From positions 24,154,835-24,218,834 of the forward strand of contig OY992832.1 of the NCBI GenBank assembly GCA_963921425.1: 64,000 bases of DNA, given 5' to 3'. The notes under the pieces are model-generated. The model was not told the origin of the DNA. It did not search any database and saw only the letters and a list, made by a program, of their open reading frames with translations. The stretch comes from Dryas octopetala (Eukaryota; Streptophyta; Magnoliopsida; Rosales; Rosaceae). Made by a program: the position numbers and the translations under genes. Below, piece by piece: positions 11,173-22,495 of this stretch (positions are counted from its first letter, which is position 1; each line of letters starts with the position of its first letter).

Positions 11173-14100
11173 TAAAAAGCTTGTATGTACTTGGGATTCC
11201 AGACCAATGATGTAAAGTGGTCCACAAATTGTAAACTAATTTCTAGAATTAAGCCAAAATTATTGTTTGTGTGAAAAACTTATTTTTTATTTTTGAAAAT
11301 ATTATTTTCGAAAGTATGATAGGAAACTTTAGTTAATGGAAAGAGGTTCTTTATTTTTGATCTAACAAGAATCATTTTGTTTAGGCTCCATCATTTGTCT
11401 AATAATAGTGGTGTTCTCCAAAATTAACCCAAAATATTGTGTGTTGCAGGAGATCGTGATTTGTTCTCCATCAGAATGTTACATGGTGGTCAAATGAGGA
11501 ACATTGAATATGTGAATGGTAGTGTTGCCTACTTTGACTTTTGTGATAAGCACAAAATTTCCTTAATCGAGATTCATGCTATGGTGCATTATTTAGGATA
11601 CGAGAATCAGACCATTACATACTGGTATAGGCTACAATGTCAAGGTATTAGTGGTGCATTAACCATGATTAAGACTGAACAAGATGTGTTCGATATGTGT
11701 GCACTTGTGGATAACAATGTGTATGAGATAGAAATTATCTTAGAGCATAATATGGTACAACATGTGGTGAATGTAAACAATCAATATGGGTCTTCTAATA
11801 ATGGGGTTGATCAGTGTGTTGGAGTTAATGATCAAACCATTGAGTTTGTGAATCAACCTTATCTAGTTTCTGAGGCAGCTACTCATGTGGAGTTTGATGA
11901 TTTTAGTGGGCCTATTCATGCTGCAGAGGATGACACAATTGATGATGAAGGTTATAAAGAAAGTGACTCAAGTGAGGGGGATGACACAATTGATTGTGAT
12001 GTTGTGGATAGTGAATGGGAAATGAATGAAGATGACCAAGACTTTGAGGCTAATGTTGACTATGAATCAGAGTGGGCTGGTTCAAACTCTAGGCCTAGTG
12101 TTGATTATATTCACGAGGAAGAAGTACCACAGATTGAGTTTAAGGATGATGACGGTGATATGTGCTCTGATGAAGATTGTCGAAGTGCGCATGACTCTGA
12201 TGATGATGACGATAGAGACCAAGTTCACTACCCAGAATTCAACCCTTATACAGACATGAAGAATCCCCAATTCAAGTTAGGCATGTTGTTTAGTGACTGC
12301 ATTGTATTTAGAAGAGCTGTGAAGCAGTATGCCATCATTAATGGGAAGAATATTACATTCTGGAAAAGTGAAAAGTATCGGTTAGGATGTTATTGTGATG
12401 GGGAGGAGGGTCAAGACGGTATCTGCCCATGGGAGATGTATGTGTCAAGGAAGAACAAGGTCAACAACACTTTACAAATTAAAGTGTTTAAGCCAGAGCA
12501 TATGTGCTCAAGGATTCATAAGAACAAAAATGCTACAGCAGAGTGGTTGGTCAGAATGTTTATTGATAGGGTTCAGTCTGACCCAAACATACCTCTTAAA
12601 TCCATTATAGATGCTGCATCCAGTGAGTTTAACGTTGGAGTATCAAGGACAAAAGCATATAGAGCAAAGATGAAGGCACTTGAACTAATCCAAGGAAGCC
12701 AAAGAGAACAATATGGACTGTTGTGGGACTACTGTGGGGAATTGAGAAAAACAAATCCTGGAACTACTTGTAAGATTTTGAGTGATGGAGCTAGGTTCCA
12801 AAGAATGTATGTGTGTTTGGGGGCTTGCAAGAATGGCTTTAAGGAAGGTTGTAGACCAATCATTGGTCTAGATGGATGTCATTTGAAGGGGGTTTGTGGG
12901 GGGCAGTTACTTACAGCTGTGGAGATCGATGCTAACAATGAGACTTGGGTGGTGGCTTATGCAGTAGTTGAGATGGAAAATAAGGACTCATGGACTTGGT
13001 TCCTTGAGTTGTTGGTGGCTGACTTGGACATTGAGAATCATTTTGGGTGGACCTTCATTTCAGATAAACAGAAGGGACTTCCAGGTGCCTTTGAGGCTAC
13101 AGTCCCTAACAGTGAGCACAGGGTTTGTACTAGACATTTGTTCACAAATTTTAGGAAAGCACACAAGGGAAAGACTTTGAGTGACTTATTATGGAAAGCT
13201 GCCAAGTCCACTACAGTATAACATTTTGGGAGAGCTATGGAAGAGCTAAGGGTTTTGGATGACAAAGCTTGGAAATGGCTTGCTGAGAAACCACCATCAC
13301 AGTGGTCAAGGTCACACTTCACAACACATGTTAAGTGTGACATGATAATGAACAACTTGTGTGAGGCTTTTAACCAAAACATCCTCCAGGCTAGGGATAA
13401 GCCAATTATCACGATGCTAGAAATGATTAGATGCTTGTTGATGAGGAGGATCATGCTAAGGAGGGAGAAGATGAAGAAATGGCCTCATGCAGTCTGCCCT
13501 AAAATTTTCCATAAGCTACAAGACAGAAAAGTGGAGGCTGCAGGATTGACAGCCATGTGGTCTGGAGGACCCCAGTTTCAGATTAATGGTGGTTATGGAG
13601 AGCAATATAAGGTGGACTTGGATTTACATACTTGTGGATGCAGAAAGTGGGACCTATCAGGTATTCCATGCAAACATGCCATTACAGCCATACATTACAA
13701 AGGAGGTAAGCCGGTCGAGGACTATGTTGATACATGGAATCTAAAGAAGACTTATATGAAGAGTTATGACAACTTGGTTTTGCCAATGAATGGTCAATCA
13801 ATGTGGGAGAGATCTAGATTCACTCCATTGCAGCCTCCATCATACACAAGACAACCAGGAAGGCCAAGAAAGTTGAGGAAGAAAGGCCCTGAGGAGACCA
13901 TAGACAAGACCAACAAGACCAGACTTGGGAAAAAGGGAGTAGTCATGACTTGTAAAAATTGCGGGAAGAGTGGACATAATACTAGGACATGCCATAGGAA
14001 TTTGCCCCCAAAGCCTCCAGGAAAGAGGGGAAGACCAAAAAAGGTGGTTCAACAAACATCCCAAGTGCAGCAGAAAGGTCACCATGTAGTGACTCAGGTA

Positions 14101-14679
14101 ATTTCACATCATGTCATAACTATATATATACATGTTTTTATTACATTTAGCAAACAATCAAAGCTATTATTCATGCAGGGAAGCCATACCTCTACTGCAC
14201 CTTTAGGGATATCAAATTCTACTTCTACTCAAGGGGCATTAACCTGTACTGCAACCCCACCGACCTATAAGGACTCTTTGCGCAAGAATAAGAGAGGCCC
14301 CAAGACTAGATATCAGGTAAACCACTTATTTAATAGATATTAAAAAATGAGTAGAAGAAAAAAAATTCCAACAAGAAATATTATAATGCCAAGGCAATTT
14401 TGTGGCATTACGATCTTATTGTAATATAGTTCATGATCAACCGTTTTTGTTCTATATCATTTGGAAATTATAGCTTTTATTTCAATCTCTAGATGAGAAG
14501 TCAGCCATTTTTAGTGTTTCTACATGGGGAAGTGCAAATGAATATCTTTGATTAATAGTATGGAAAGATTTAGTCCATCTTTGATTTTGATTAATTAGTC
14601 TTGACCTAAGAATCTACATTTGTGGCAGGTAAGAGCTACATCATCTTCACATGTCAGAAATGAAGGGGACGAAGCTTAG
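10840..14679 (+). pseudogene. MULE transposase, MuDR type, one internal stop
   Basis: Inferred exons are 10840-10885, 11450-14097, 14179-14316 and 14629-14679, with consistent phases. Domains in order: a PB1-like N-terminal region (DLFSIRMLHGGQM), a long acidic stretch, the MuDR plug and DNA-binding region (FKLGMLFSDCIVFRRAVKQY), the MULE DDE domain (PIIGLDGCHLKG), a SWIM zinc finger (CGCRKWDLSGIPCKHA), and a CCHC knuckle (CKNCGKSGHNTRTCH) after basic PGRPRK motifs. A TAA at 13219-13221 interrupts an otherwise open frame just before HFGRAMEEL, where the family usually has Gln, so a CAA-to-TAA change is likely. The product would cut and move MULE DNA. I saw no frameshift, so the copy is fairly young. 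Confidence 0.9.
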
Positions 14680-15399
14680 AGACTCCACTTGTGGTTTTGA
14701 TGGATGACAATGTGTTGTGAACTTGCTAAGGATTTTGTGAAAGCTGCAATTATTATTTTGTGAATTAATTGGCACTAGAAATTGTGTTCCTGATTTAATT
14801 TGTGTTAGCTTTGGACTATATTTTGTATGTGATTTGGACACAAGTGTTAGGTATGATGCTGATGTGATAGGGTTCATTAAGCATTAACCTCCAGGATTTA
14901 GGCAATATATATTATTGTTCAACTACTTTTCCTAATTGTCAAGAATTACTTATTCTAAATTTTGCTTATAGATTATAATTCACAATTTATTTGCACATAA
15001 AATATACAGTTTATTTGAAAAAGTGTGAATGACAAAAGGTGTAGTGAGTGTCATAAGAGACGAAGAGAGACTAAAGAGACAAAGAAGATGCAAGTAGGTC
15101 TGCACATAGATACCATTGCAAATAAGGAAATTAATGGTTATCTTTGCGTATATAGCATTATACAATACAAATATTTACTGAAATCAATATTGAAGACGAA
15201 GACATTATACCAAAGATTGCATTATCCCAAACTATTACAAAATACAAAACTACAGATTCACCATTTTTACAAAATACATACCCCATTCAAACCTAAAAAA
15301 GCATGATACTTGAGTCAATTTCCATGGTTGATTACACAAAATAGAGGGGTTAAAATGCGTCAACTTTCTAAAATTCAAGCTCCAGACATAAGCAAAAAG

Positions 15400-15960
15400 T
15401 CATTTAAAGTACGAAGCAGCCATAATTGCACATATAATATGTTGTTGTCTGGTTGCTCTCTTCAGGTTAGCCTCCAAGTTACCCACCCTCCTCAACAGCG
15501 TAGGAATCCCCATAACAAAGAGAAGGATCACACCAAACAAAACAGGCACAACCTCCAACTTTCTGCAAATCAAACAACCCACCACTCAAAATCACACTCT
15601 TTTATCAATCTCTGCACATAAACATGATCCCCATAACCACCAACTTAATTTCTCAAGGAGAATTAACCAAATAACCCAAAACCCAAATTCAAAGAAAAAG
15701 GCAGATATTTCGAAATCCACTTACCCCATAGTCTAGGCAGCCAAAAAATCTTCTATCAGGATTCGCATTAACCCAAGAAACATCTCTTAGCACAACAACA
15801 AGTCAGGGTCACCATTTCCGCCACGAACAAAAAGAAGAAGCAGAAGGCTAAGCGCTGGGGTTTTGAATTTTTTTGAATGTTGGGGATAATGGTCGTGACT
15901 TGTGGCTGATAAGAGATAATCTATGGAGGCAAATGGACATGTGTCTGATATTGGGGGGAA
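15400..15960 (-). pseudogene. GRF-type zinc-finger ORF of the MULE, decayed
   Basis: Convergent with the transposase. On the minus strand one frame gives RDVSWVNANPDRRFFGCLDYG up to a donor near 15728. The next exon, from 15562, gives VGGCACFVWCDP, then shifts frame to GIPTLLRRVGNLEANLKRA and a hydrophobic end. This order (Cys-rich GRF finger NPxRRFxGC...GCxxFxWxDP, a short coiled coil, a hydrophobic tail) fits plant GRF-zinc-finger proteins. The first finger cysteines are not in one frame and at least two frame changes are needed, so it is broken. Its role in the element is unknown; its position recalls the second, convergent gene of MuDR, but I do not claim homology to mudrB. Confidence 0.6.
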
Positions 15961-16165
15961 GAGATGATGAGCTGGCGCCACGTCATTAATTATGCCTAGT
16001 CATAATTTGCCATGATAGCGTTTAATCCCAGACCTAATAGTCCATTTAACAGAAGTTAAATTTTCAATTTAGATATTAGTTTATGGATACATTTGAAAAA
16101 ATTTATTGTTCGTGGACCCAATTGAAATACACCCAATAATTGATGGGTAATTTTGAACTTGAGCC
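15949..16165 (+). repeat. Terminal inverted repeat of the MULE, right end
   Basis: About 217 bp matching the reverse-oriented left end. Shared landmarks are GAGCTGG, CATTAATTAT, CCTAGTCATAATTTGCCA, TTTAACAGAAGTTAAA, ATTGAAATACACCCAAT and the terminal TTGAACTTGAGCC. Confidence 0.9.
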
Positions 16166-16174
16166 TTTAATTTT
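16166..16174 (+). repeat. 9-bp MULE target-site duplication, copy 2
   Basis: TTTAATTTT directly after the MULE right end, continuing into the AspRS intron that leads to the exon at 16267. Confidence 0.9.
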
Positions 16175-16266
16175 TATGGCTTTTCTGTGTGTTTTGAGTA
16201 AGATGCAGCTCCGTATGATTGTTTCAGTCTTTGTTTAGTTAATAACTAATTGTTCAATAATTACAG

Positions 16267-17908
16267 GTGGAAGTTCATTTGAAAAAATTATTCTGTGTAT
16301 CTAGGGCCGAGCGCCTACCCTTCACTATTGAAGATGCAGCAAGAAATGAATCCTGCTTTGAAAAGCCTGTGAAGGTAAATTGAGTTTCTATTAAATTAAT
16401 GTATTGAAACTTAATCTCTCACCTGGATATTCTCTACTGAATGCTGATGATCTCCACTCACTTGGATATTCTATGCTGAATGCTGATGATCCTTAAATTT
16501 CTGTATTTATTTATCTTCTAGCTGTTAGGGGTTTAAAGATAAGATTCATTTTCCCTATATGACCTTTTCTATCAAGTTAATATTTGACTAAAGTATATAC
16601 ATCTCTGTCCAGGAAAAAAATAAAATGAAACAAAATCTGTTGGGGTATTTGGTTGTGTGATATTTGTTGGATTGAAACTTGTGTGGCAAGTTTTGGTACC
16701 TGCAGGGTGCTCTGTTACTTAGGCTTGTGGTTAGTAAACATTTGATGGTTTGTGCTTATGGTTTAAGTGTATTGAGCTATAGCTAGATGATCTATTTTGT
16801 TGAATATAAGATCTGTGCTATCTTGGATGCACACAGTGATAGAAAAATCAATCTTGTAACTTAAAGTAATGCAAATTTTTCAATCTATTGGTAATTGATG
16901 ATGCTCTTGTTCAGTTAATAAAAGTACCCCACTAGATATTGTGGTTAATTGATAATGTAGTTTGTATTTTTTTATTTTGTGGCCTTGGAATGTATTTTGT
17001 GTTAAAGTGGTTTATATGTTGCTAATACCAATGTGAATTGTGTGATTTCTTGACCATTATTTTTAAATTTTCACCGAGAAATGTATAAGCCTCTTAAAAC
17101 AAAAACCCAGATAGTCTTTAATTGCATAATGTTCTCATTTTCTTTGGTCATCTTGTTAGTAAGCCATGCTTCTTGTTGATATTTATTATTTCGTATGCTC
17201 CTTGCTTGGCAGTTGGGTAGTCACATCAAATATATGTTTTGAGTTTCTATGTTTTATTATTAAAGCTTATCTGTCAAGTGTTTTGACTTTTGACTAATAT
17301 GTGAAAATGCATTGGATGAGGAGTTTAGGAGGACAACCAACCCAAGCAGAGCAAGGGAAAACAACTCGCTCGCGTTAATCTAGACACCCGCTTGAAGCAT
17401 AGGGTTGTTGATCTGCAAACCCCAGCACATCATGCCATTTTCAAAATAATGTCTGAGTTAGCAGGGGTGAGTATCTCTCAACTTGCTTCCTTATTTTAAT
17501 TATTTTATGAGTTCCATCTCTTCTACTCTGTTATTGGGCTGTTAGAAGTACATATACTAGTTGTCTATTGTTATCTTCTACTAAATGATTTAGTATGCAA
17601 TTGGTTGTGTGCAGATATTCTCGGTGCACATGAGATCCTTGGGATTCATACAAATCTTCCCACCGGAGCTGAATGATGCTGGATCTTCTAAAGGTGGAGC
17701 TGCGGTTTTCAGGCTGAACTATTTTGGCGAAACTGCAGTGCTGGCCCAATCACCCCAGCTTCACAAGCAGATGGCGATTCGGACAGGTTTTCAACGTGTC
17801 TTTGTTATCCAAGAAGCTTTTAGAGCGGAGGCTTCAAATACTCATCGACACTTGTGCGAATTCACTGGTTTGAACGCCGAGATGGAACTCGATGAGCATT
17901 ACTCGGAG
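16267..17908 (+). pseudogene. Aspartyl-tRNA synthetase, downstream exons (truncated)
   Basis: Three exons with matching phases: 16267-16374 (VEVHLKKLFCVSRAERLPFT, IEDAARNE), 17329-17466 (ARVNLDTRLKHRVVDLQTPA) and 17615-17908. The last holds class II synthetase landmarks: AVFRLNYFGETAVLAQSPQL, HKQMAI and the motif 2 region FRAEASNTHRHLCEFTGL. The first exon joins in frame to GTTQQ of the exon at 9295, confirming they were one gene. Compared with the family, the flipping region around 17615 is diverged and the usual HTPKL block is replaced. After EHYSE and a donor at 17909 the remaining third of the catalytic domain, including motif 3, is absent; chloroplast DNA follows. Non-functional as it stands. 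Confidence 0.88.
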
Positions 17909-18024
17909 GTGTGTTAATTTGATTCTTTGTCCAAAAATTTTGAGATATAGGCAGAGATGATATATTAGAAAGTTTCCTTGGCATCCAGATATTGTATTTG
18001 AACATATATTGAAAAAATCAATAT

Positions 18025-18545
18025 ATCAATAGGTCTTCAAATCGTGTTAGAATCAATAGGTCTTCAAATCGTTCATTTGAAAAAATTGAAACCCTTCTTA
18101 TTGGACGATCATGATACTTCCCAAAAATCTAAATTCTTGATCAATGGAGGAACAATATCACCATTTTTGTTCAATAAGATTAAGATACCAAAGTGGATGA
18201 TTGACTCAATATTCCATACTAGAAATAATCGCAGGAAATCTTTTGATAACATGGATTCCTATTTCTCAATGATATCCCACGATCAAGACAATTGGCTGAA
18301 TCCCGTGAAACCATTTCATAGAAGTTCATTGATATCTTCTTTTTATAAAGCAAATCGACTTCGATTCTTGAATAATCCACATCACTTCTGCTTCTATTGT
18401 AACAAAGGATTCCCTTTTTATGTGGAAAAGGCCCGTATCAATAATTATGATTTTACGTATGGACAATTCCTCAATATCTTGTTCATTCGCAACAAAATAT
18501 TTTCTTTGCGCGGCGGTAAAAAAAAAATTGCTTTTTGGGAGAGAT
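18025..18545 (+). pseudogene. ycf2: Nuclear insertion of chloroplast DNA: ycf2 fragment
   Basis: An open frame from 18044 reads as an internal part of plastid Ycf2: [64 protein letters not shown] and [19 protein letters not shown]. Ycf2 is a giant plastid protein tied to the protein-import motor. Here about 520 bp are present, with a few short in-frame insertions relative to what I recall of the plastid gene, so it is a NUPT and not a gene. A 21-bp piece is duplicated at its left edge (18025-18045 and 18052-18072). Confidence 0.92.
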
Positions 18546-19140
18546 AATGGGTCATTGGTTATTGGTTAATGGGTCATTGGTTATTGGTTAAATTCTTTCC
18601 ATAGAGATAATGGGTCATTGGTTATTAGATATCCACATTTCAACCATTCGTGAATATGGTGGTGTAGAAAAATTATGGCGTTTGTGTTATCCTATTGAGA
18701 TGCAACATTTCACTCCTTAATTATAATTGAGATTCCAAACTTCTAAATTGCTATGCTACATGTCTAGTGGTATTATTAAGCACTGATTTTGTTATGTCTA
18801 ATGTTGATGAACATCAAGAAGAAATTGTTGATGAGGTTGGTAATCATAATGTTGACGGGTTACAAGAAGTTATTGTTGTTGTTGATGATGATGATTAAGG
18901 GAGGGGGAGGGGGAGGAGGAGGAAGTAGGGGTGGGTATGGATAGGTGTTTTTTTTTTTTTTTTTTTTAGCGAAAAACAAACATTTAAATCATAATTCAAA
19001 AGTAATGACATTCAAAAGTTGTATTCTAAACTAATACATAATTATTACTATACATGAAGTACTAAGTGAAACCAATCGCTTCCTCGCCTAGTCAGGAGAT
19101 TAGCCAAATTAGTATACTCATTATTAATTTGTCTTACCTT
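18546..19140. other. Spacer with short tandem repeat and low-complexity DNA
   Basis: ATGGGTCATTGGTTATTGGT recurs about three times at 18547-18630. A short acidic frame at 18797-18898 (MSNVDEHQEEIVDEVG..., ending in four Asp) is unassigned. A poly-T run lies at 18951-18968. No gene is supported. Confidence 0.5.
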
Positions 19141-22100
19141 CAGGGATGGACGCACAGCTGACCCCCGAGCAGCGAAGCACACAGGCTTGGACCACTGGAT
19201 GGCGACACCAACGACCCCTCGACGTGAAGAATGCGACCCCTCGACGGCCCGACGTGAAGAACAAAAGAAGGCGACCTACAAGCTCCAGCGGCAGCCCTCC
19301 AGGCGTTTGATAAAAGTGTTCAGTGGGCTGGGCTGCAGGCTGCAGGCTGATCACTGATTCACTTGGGTAGTTGACTAATTGGGTTGTTTATTTTTTATTT
19401 TTTAAGTTCGGGAACTTATAAAAAAAAAAAAAAAAAAAAAGACTCTTGCTGCTGACCCAGTGACCCGTGTGTGTGGCTCCTCTTCCTCACTCATTAGTCA
19501 TTCTTCATTCATTTCCCCAAATAGCAAAACTCACACACAGAGGCATAGAGCCGAACTGCCCAACCCACGAAGGCCCAGCCAGCTAGTCGTCGCCCCTGCT
19601 GCAGTGCTGCCCGCCGTCGCCCCTGCTGGCTGCTGCCTAGTGCCCCTCAAAACTCAAGTTTGAAGTTTGAATTTTATTTTTTCAAATAAGTTTGAAGTTT
19701 CAACCCATAATTCCCAATTCTCAATTCACCTTAAATTTATAATATATGATATTTTTTAATTAATTGATAAGATTATTGTGATGAAATTAGACTAATTAGT
19801 GGTTTGTTGATGTTGATTTAATTATTGGTTGATTAATTGATTATGGGTTTTTATTGTATTAATATGATTATTGGATTGTTGTTGATTATTGTTATTACTT
19901 TGATAATTTGATTAATTGATTATGAGTTTTTATTATATGAAGTTGATTATTGTTATTACTTTGATAAATTGATTATTGGACTTTAATTGATTATTGGAAA
20001 TTGGTTTACATGTGTAGAATTATGGAACGATATTTTAAGAGAAAATGTCCAACGGGTAGTTCAAATAATTCGGCTAATGCAAGTTTTGGTTCGACTTTAA
20101 GTGGGTTAGATGATATTTTGGCTAATCTTCAAGCAGACCCTGGACTAAGAACTCAAATGGCGGATTATAGCCCTAATATTCGAGATGAGATCCGAAGAGC
20201 ATATCTACAAAAGAGACCTTGTCAACCTAGAGGTAATATATTCTCACAAACTAATCTATCGAGAATTGATCGACGCTTCATTACCCAATGGTTTGATGAG
20301 TTTGATTGGTTAGAGTATAGTCAATCTAAGGATGCCGCATTTTGCCTTTAGTGCTATCTATTTAAATCCAATTTTGAACAAGCGGGTAGTGACGTCTTTA
20401 CTAGGGTAGGCTTCAGGAATTGGAAGAAAGGGAGAAAAAAGTTCAGCACGCATGTTGGGCCAGTTGACAGTGTTCACAATCGATCTAGAGAAGCTGCTAT
20501 AAATCTAATGAACCAAAATTCACATATTGAAATAGTTGTGCAAAAACAGTCAGACAAAGCTTGTATTGCTTACCGGACTTGCTTGAATGCATCAATTGAT
20601 TGCACAAAGTTTTTGTTGCAACAAGGACTTTCTTTTCGTGACAATGATGAAAGTGCCACTTCAAGCAATATGAGGAATTATTTGGAGCTTTTGCAATTTC
20701 TTGCAGATCATGAAGTGAAAGTTAAGGCCGTTGTGTTGGAAAATGCCCCGGGAAATCTCAAGTTAGTAGCTCCTTCAATTCAAAAAGATCTTGTTAATGC
20801 ATGTGCCATGGAAACCATTGGGGTTATCATGAATGATATGAAAGATCGACTCTTTTCTATATTGGTGGATGATTCACATGATATTTTAATAAAGGAGCAA
20901 ATGGCTATGGTGTTGTGTTATGTGGACGACAAAGGGCAAGTAATTGAAAGATTTGTGGGGGTCCAACATGTTGTCGAAACCACTTCTAGTGCACTAAAGG
21001 ATGCCATTGATGCATTCTTTTCTTTCAACAAATTGAGCTTTTCCAAGATACGAGGGCAAAATTATAATGGAGCTAATAATATGAGAGGTGAGTTCAATGG
21101 CCTTAAAACAAAGATTTTGAGAGAACAACCTTGTGCATTTTATGTTCATTGCTTTGCTCATCAACTTCAATTAGCTCTTGTTGCCGTTGCAAAGAAAAAT
21201 GCCGACATTGCCACTTTTTCACATCTTGTAATAGTGTGGTTAATATTGTTGGAGCATCTTGTAAGCGTCGTGATGCACTGAGAGAGCAACTCCAAAAAGA
21301 GCTTATGGAAGCCTTTGAAAATGATTGTCTTCAAACTGGTCGAGGCTTAAATCAAGAATCTAGTCTCAAACGTGCCGGTAATACATGTTGGAACTCCTAT
21401 TATGGTACGTTGATTAGTTTAATTTCTATGTTTGCATCGGTTGTGAAGGTACTTGAATTGATTATTGATGATCGCTACAATGATAGTGTGGGTGAAGCAA
21501 ATAGATTATTGGAAGAAATACTATCTTTTCAGTTTGTGTTTCACCTATTTTTGATGAGATTTATATTGGGAATCACAAATGCTTTGTCAAAAGCATTACA
21601 AAAGAAAGATCAAGAGTTGTGAGTGCAATGGCTTTAGTCAAAGCATGTAAGGAAAGACTCCCACCATATGAGAAATAATGAGTTTGATCTTTTGGTTGAT
21701 CAAGTAGCTTCTTTTTGTGCTAAAAATCATATTGAGGTTCCTAACATGGATGAGACATATGTAGCTCGAGGGAGGTCACGGCGCAATGCTCCAATAAAAA
21801 CATATCATCATCATTATCGTGTGGAGCTCTTTGTTTATGTCATTGATAAACAACTTGTGGAATTGGAGGATCGTTTCAATGAGGTAAATAGTGAGTTACT
21901 TATTTGTTTGGCATGTTTGAGTCCGGATAATTCTTTCGTAGCTTTTGACATACAAAAGTTACTTTGCCTTGCTCAATTTTATCCTCAAGATTTTTCAGAT
22001 CGAGATGTATTGGCACTTAAAGATCAACTTAGAATTTATATTCATCATATGCGTTCCAGTAGTGATTTTTCAGAATTGAAAGGGATTGGTGATCTTGCGA

Positions 22101-22487
22101 AAAAATTGGTGAAGGGTTGGATCGGACATATACTGGCTGCAACTGCTTTGGTTTTACCGGTTGCAACTGCTTCAGTGGAGAGGGCATTTTCCACCATGAA
22201 TATTATTAAGGGTCAACTCCGCAACAAAATGGGAGATCAATGGTTGAGCGATAGCTTGATTGTTTACATTGAGAAAGATGTTTTGATTGTATTGATAATG
22301 AAGCTATAATGACGCGTTTTCAGAATATGAAAACTCGTCGTGGACAATTGTAACTTGTATGTTTTTATCATGAATTATAATGAAACTACTATCATTTAAT
22401 TTTTTAGTATTATTTTCGTAAAAAAAAAAATTTATGGTATAGTGTACACTATGACCCCCCGGAATCAAATTCCTGGATCCGTCACTG
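19141..22487 (+). mobile_element. hAT transposon, near full length (3347 bp)
   Basis: Imperfect terminal inverted repeats CAGGGATGGACGCA and CAGTGACGGATCCA. They are flanked by 8-bp duplications CTTACCTT (19133-19140) and GTTACCTT (22488-22495), 7 of 8 identical. The size, ends and 8-bp duplication fit hAT, and the internal gene agrees. Confidence 0.88.
20022..22309 (+). pseudogene. hAT transposase, zinc-finger MYM-like, broken
   Basis: The start MERYFKRK at 20022 is typical of plant TTF/MYM-type hAT transposases. The frame continues through FCL, a TAG at 20349-20351, then CYLFK in the same frame to 21281. It shifts near 21220-21240 (VNIVGASCKRRDALRE) and runs to 21622, then shifts with an apparent loss around 21600-21670. 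The rest runs to 22309 with the hAT dimerisation block ATASVERAFSTMNIIKGQLR. At least one nonsense and two frame changes make it inactive. An intact version would cut and paste hAT ends. Confidence 0.88.
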
Positions 22488-22495
22488 GTTACCTT

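Larger units (their letters stand above)
10595..16165 (+). mobile_element. Mutator-like element (MULE) body with transposase and GRF gene
   Basis: Plus-strand body of a MULE whose true left end is now at 9110-9283 on the minus strand. The right end is GAACTTGAGCC at 16165. A 9-bp target duplication flanks the two real ends, and the element carries a Mutator transposase and a convergent zinc-finger ORF. The original element would have been about 5.7 kb. Bases 14680-15399 hold no recognisable coding sequence. Orientation and size are inferred by undoing the inversion. Confidence 0.9.

Noticed and set aside
9074-16165. The two similar ~215-bp segments read as direct long terminal repeats of a retrotransposon
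   Set aside because: They look like direct repeats only because the left part is inverted. The 9-bp duplication, lack of TG...CA ends and the MuDR transposase show they are MULE terminal inverted repeats.
18044-18547. A working nuclear gene from the 167-codon ycf2-like frame
   Set aside because: Only a fragment of a >2000-codon plastid gene, with no promoter or start context; a plastid DNA insertion explains it.
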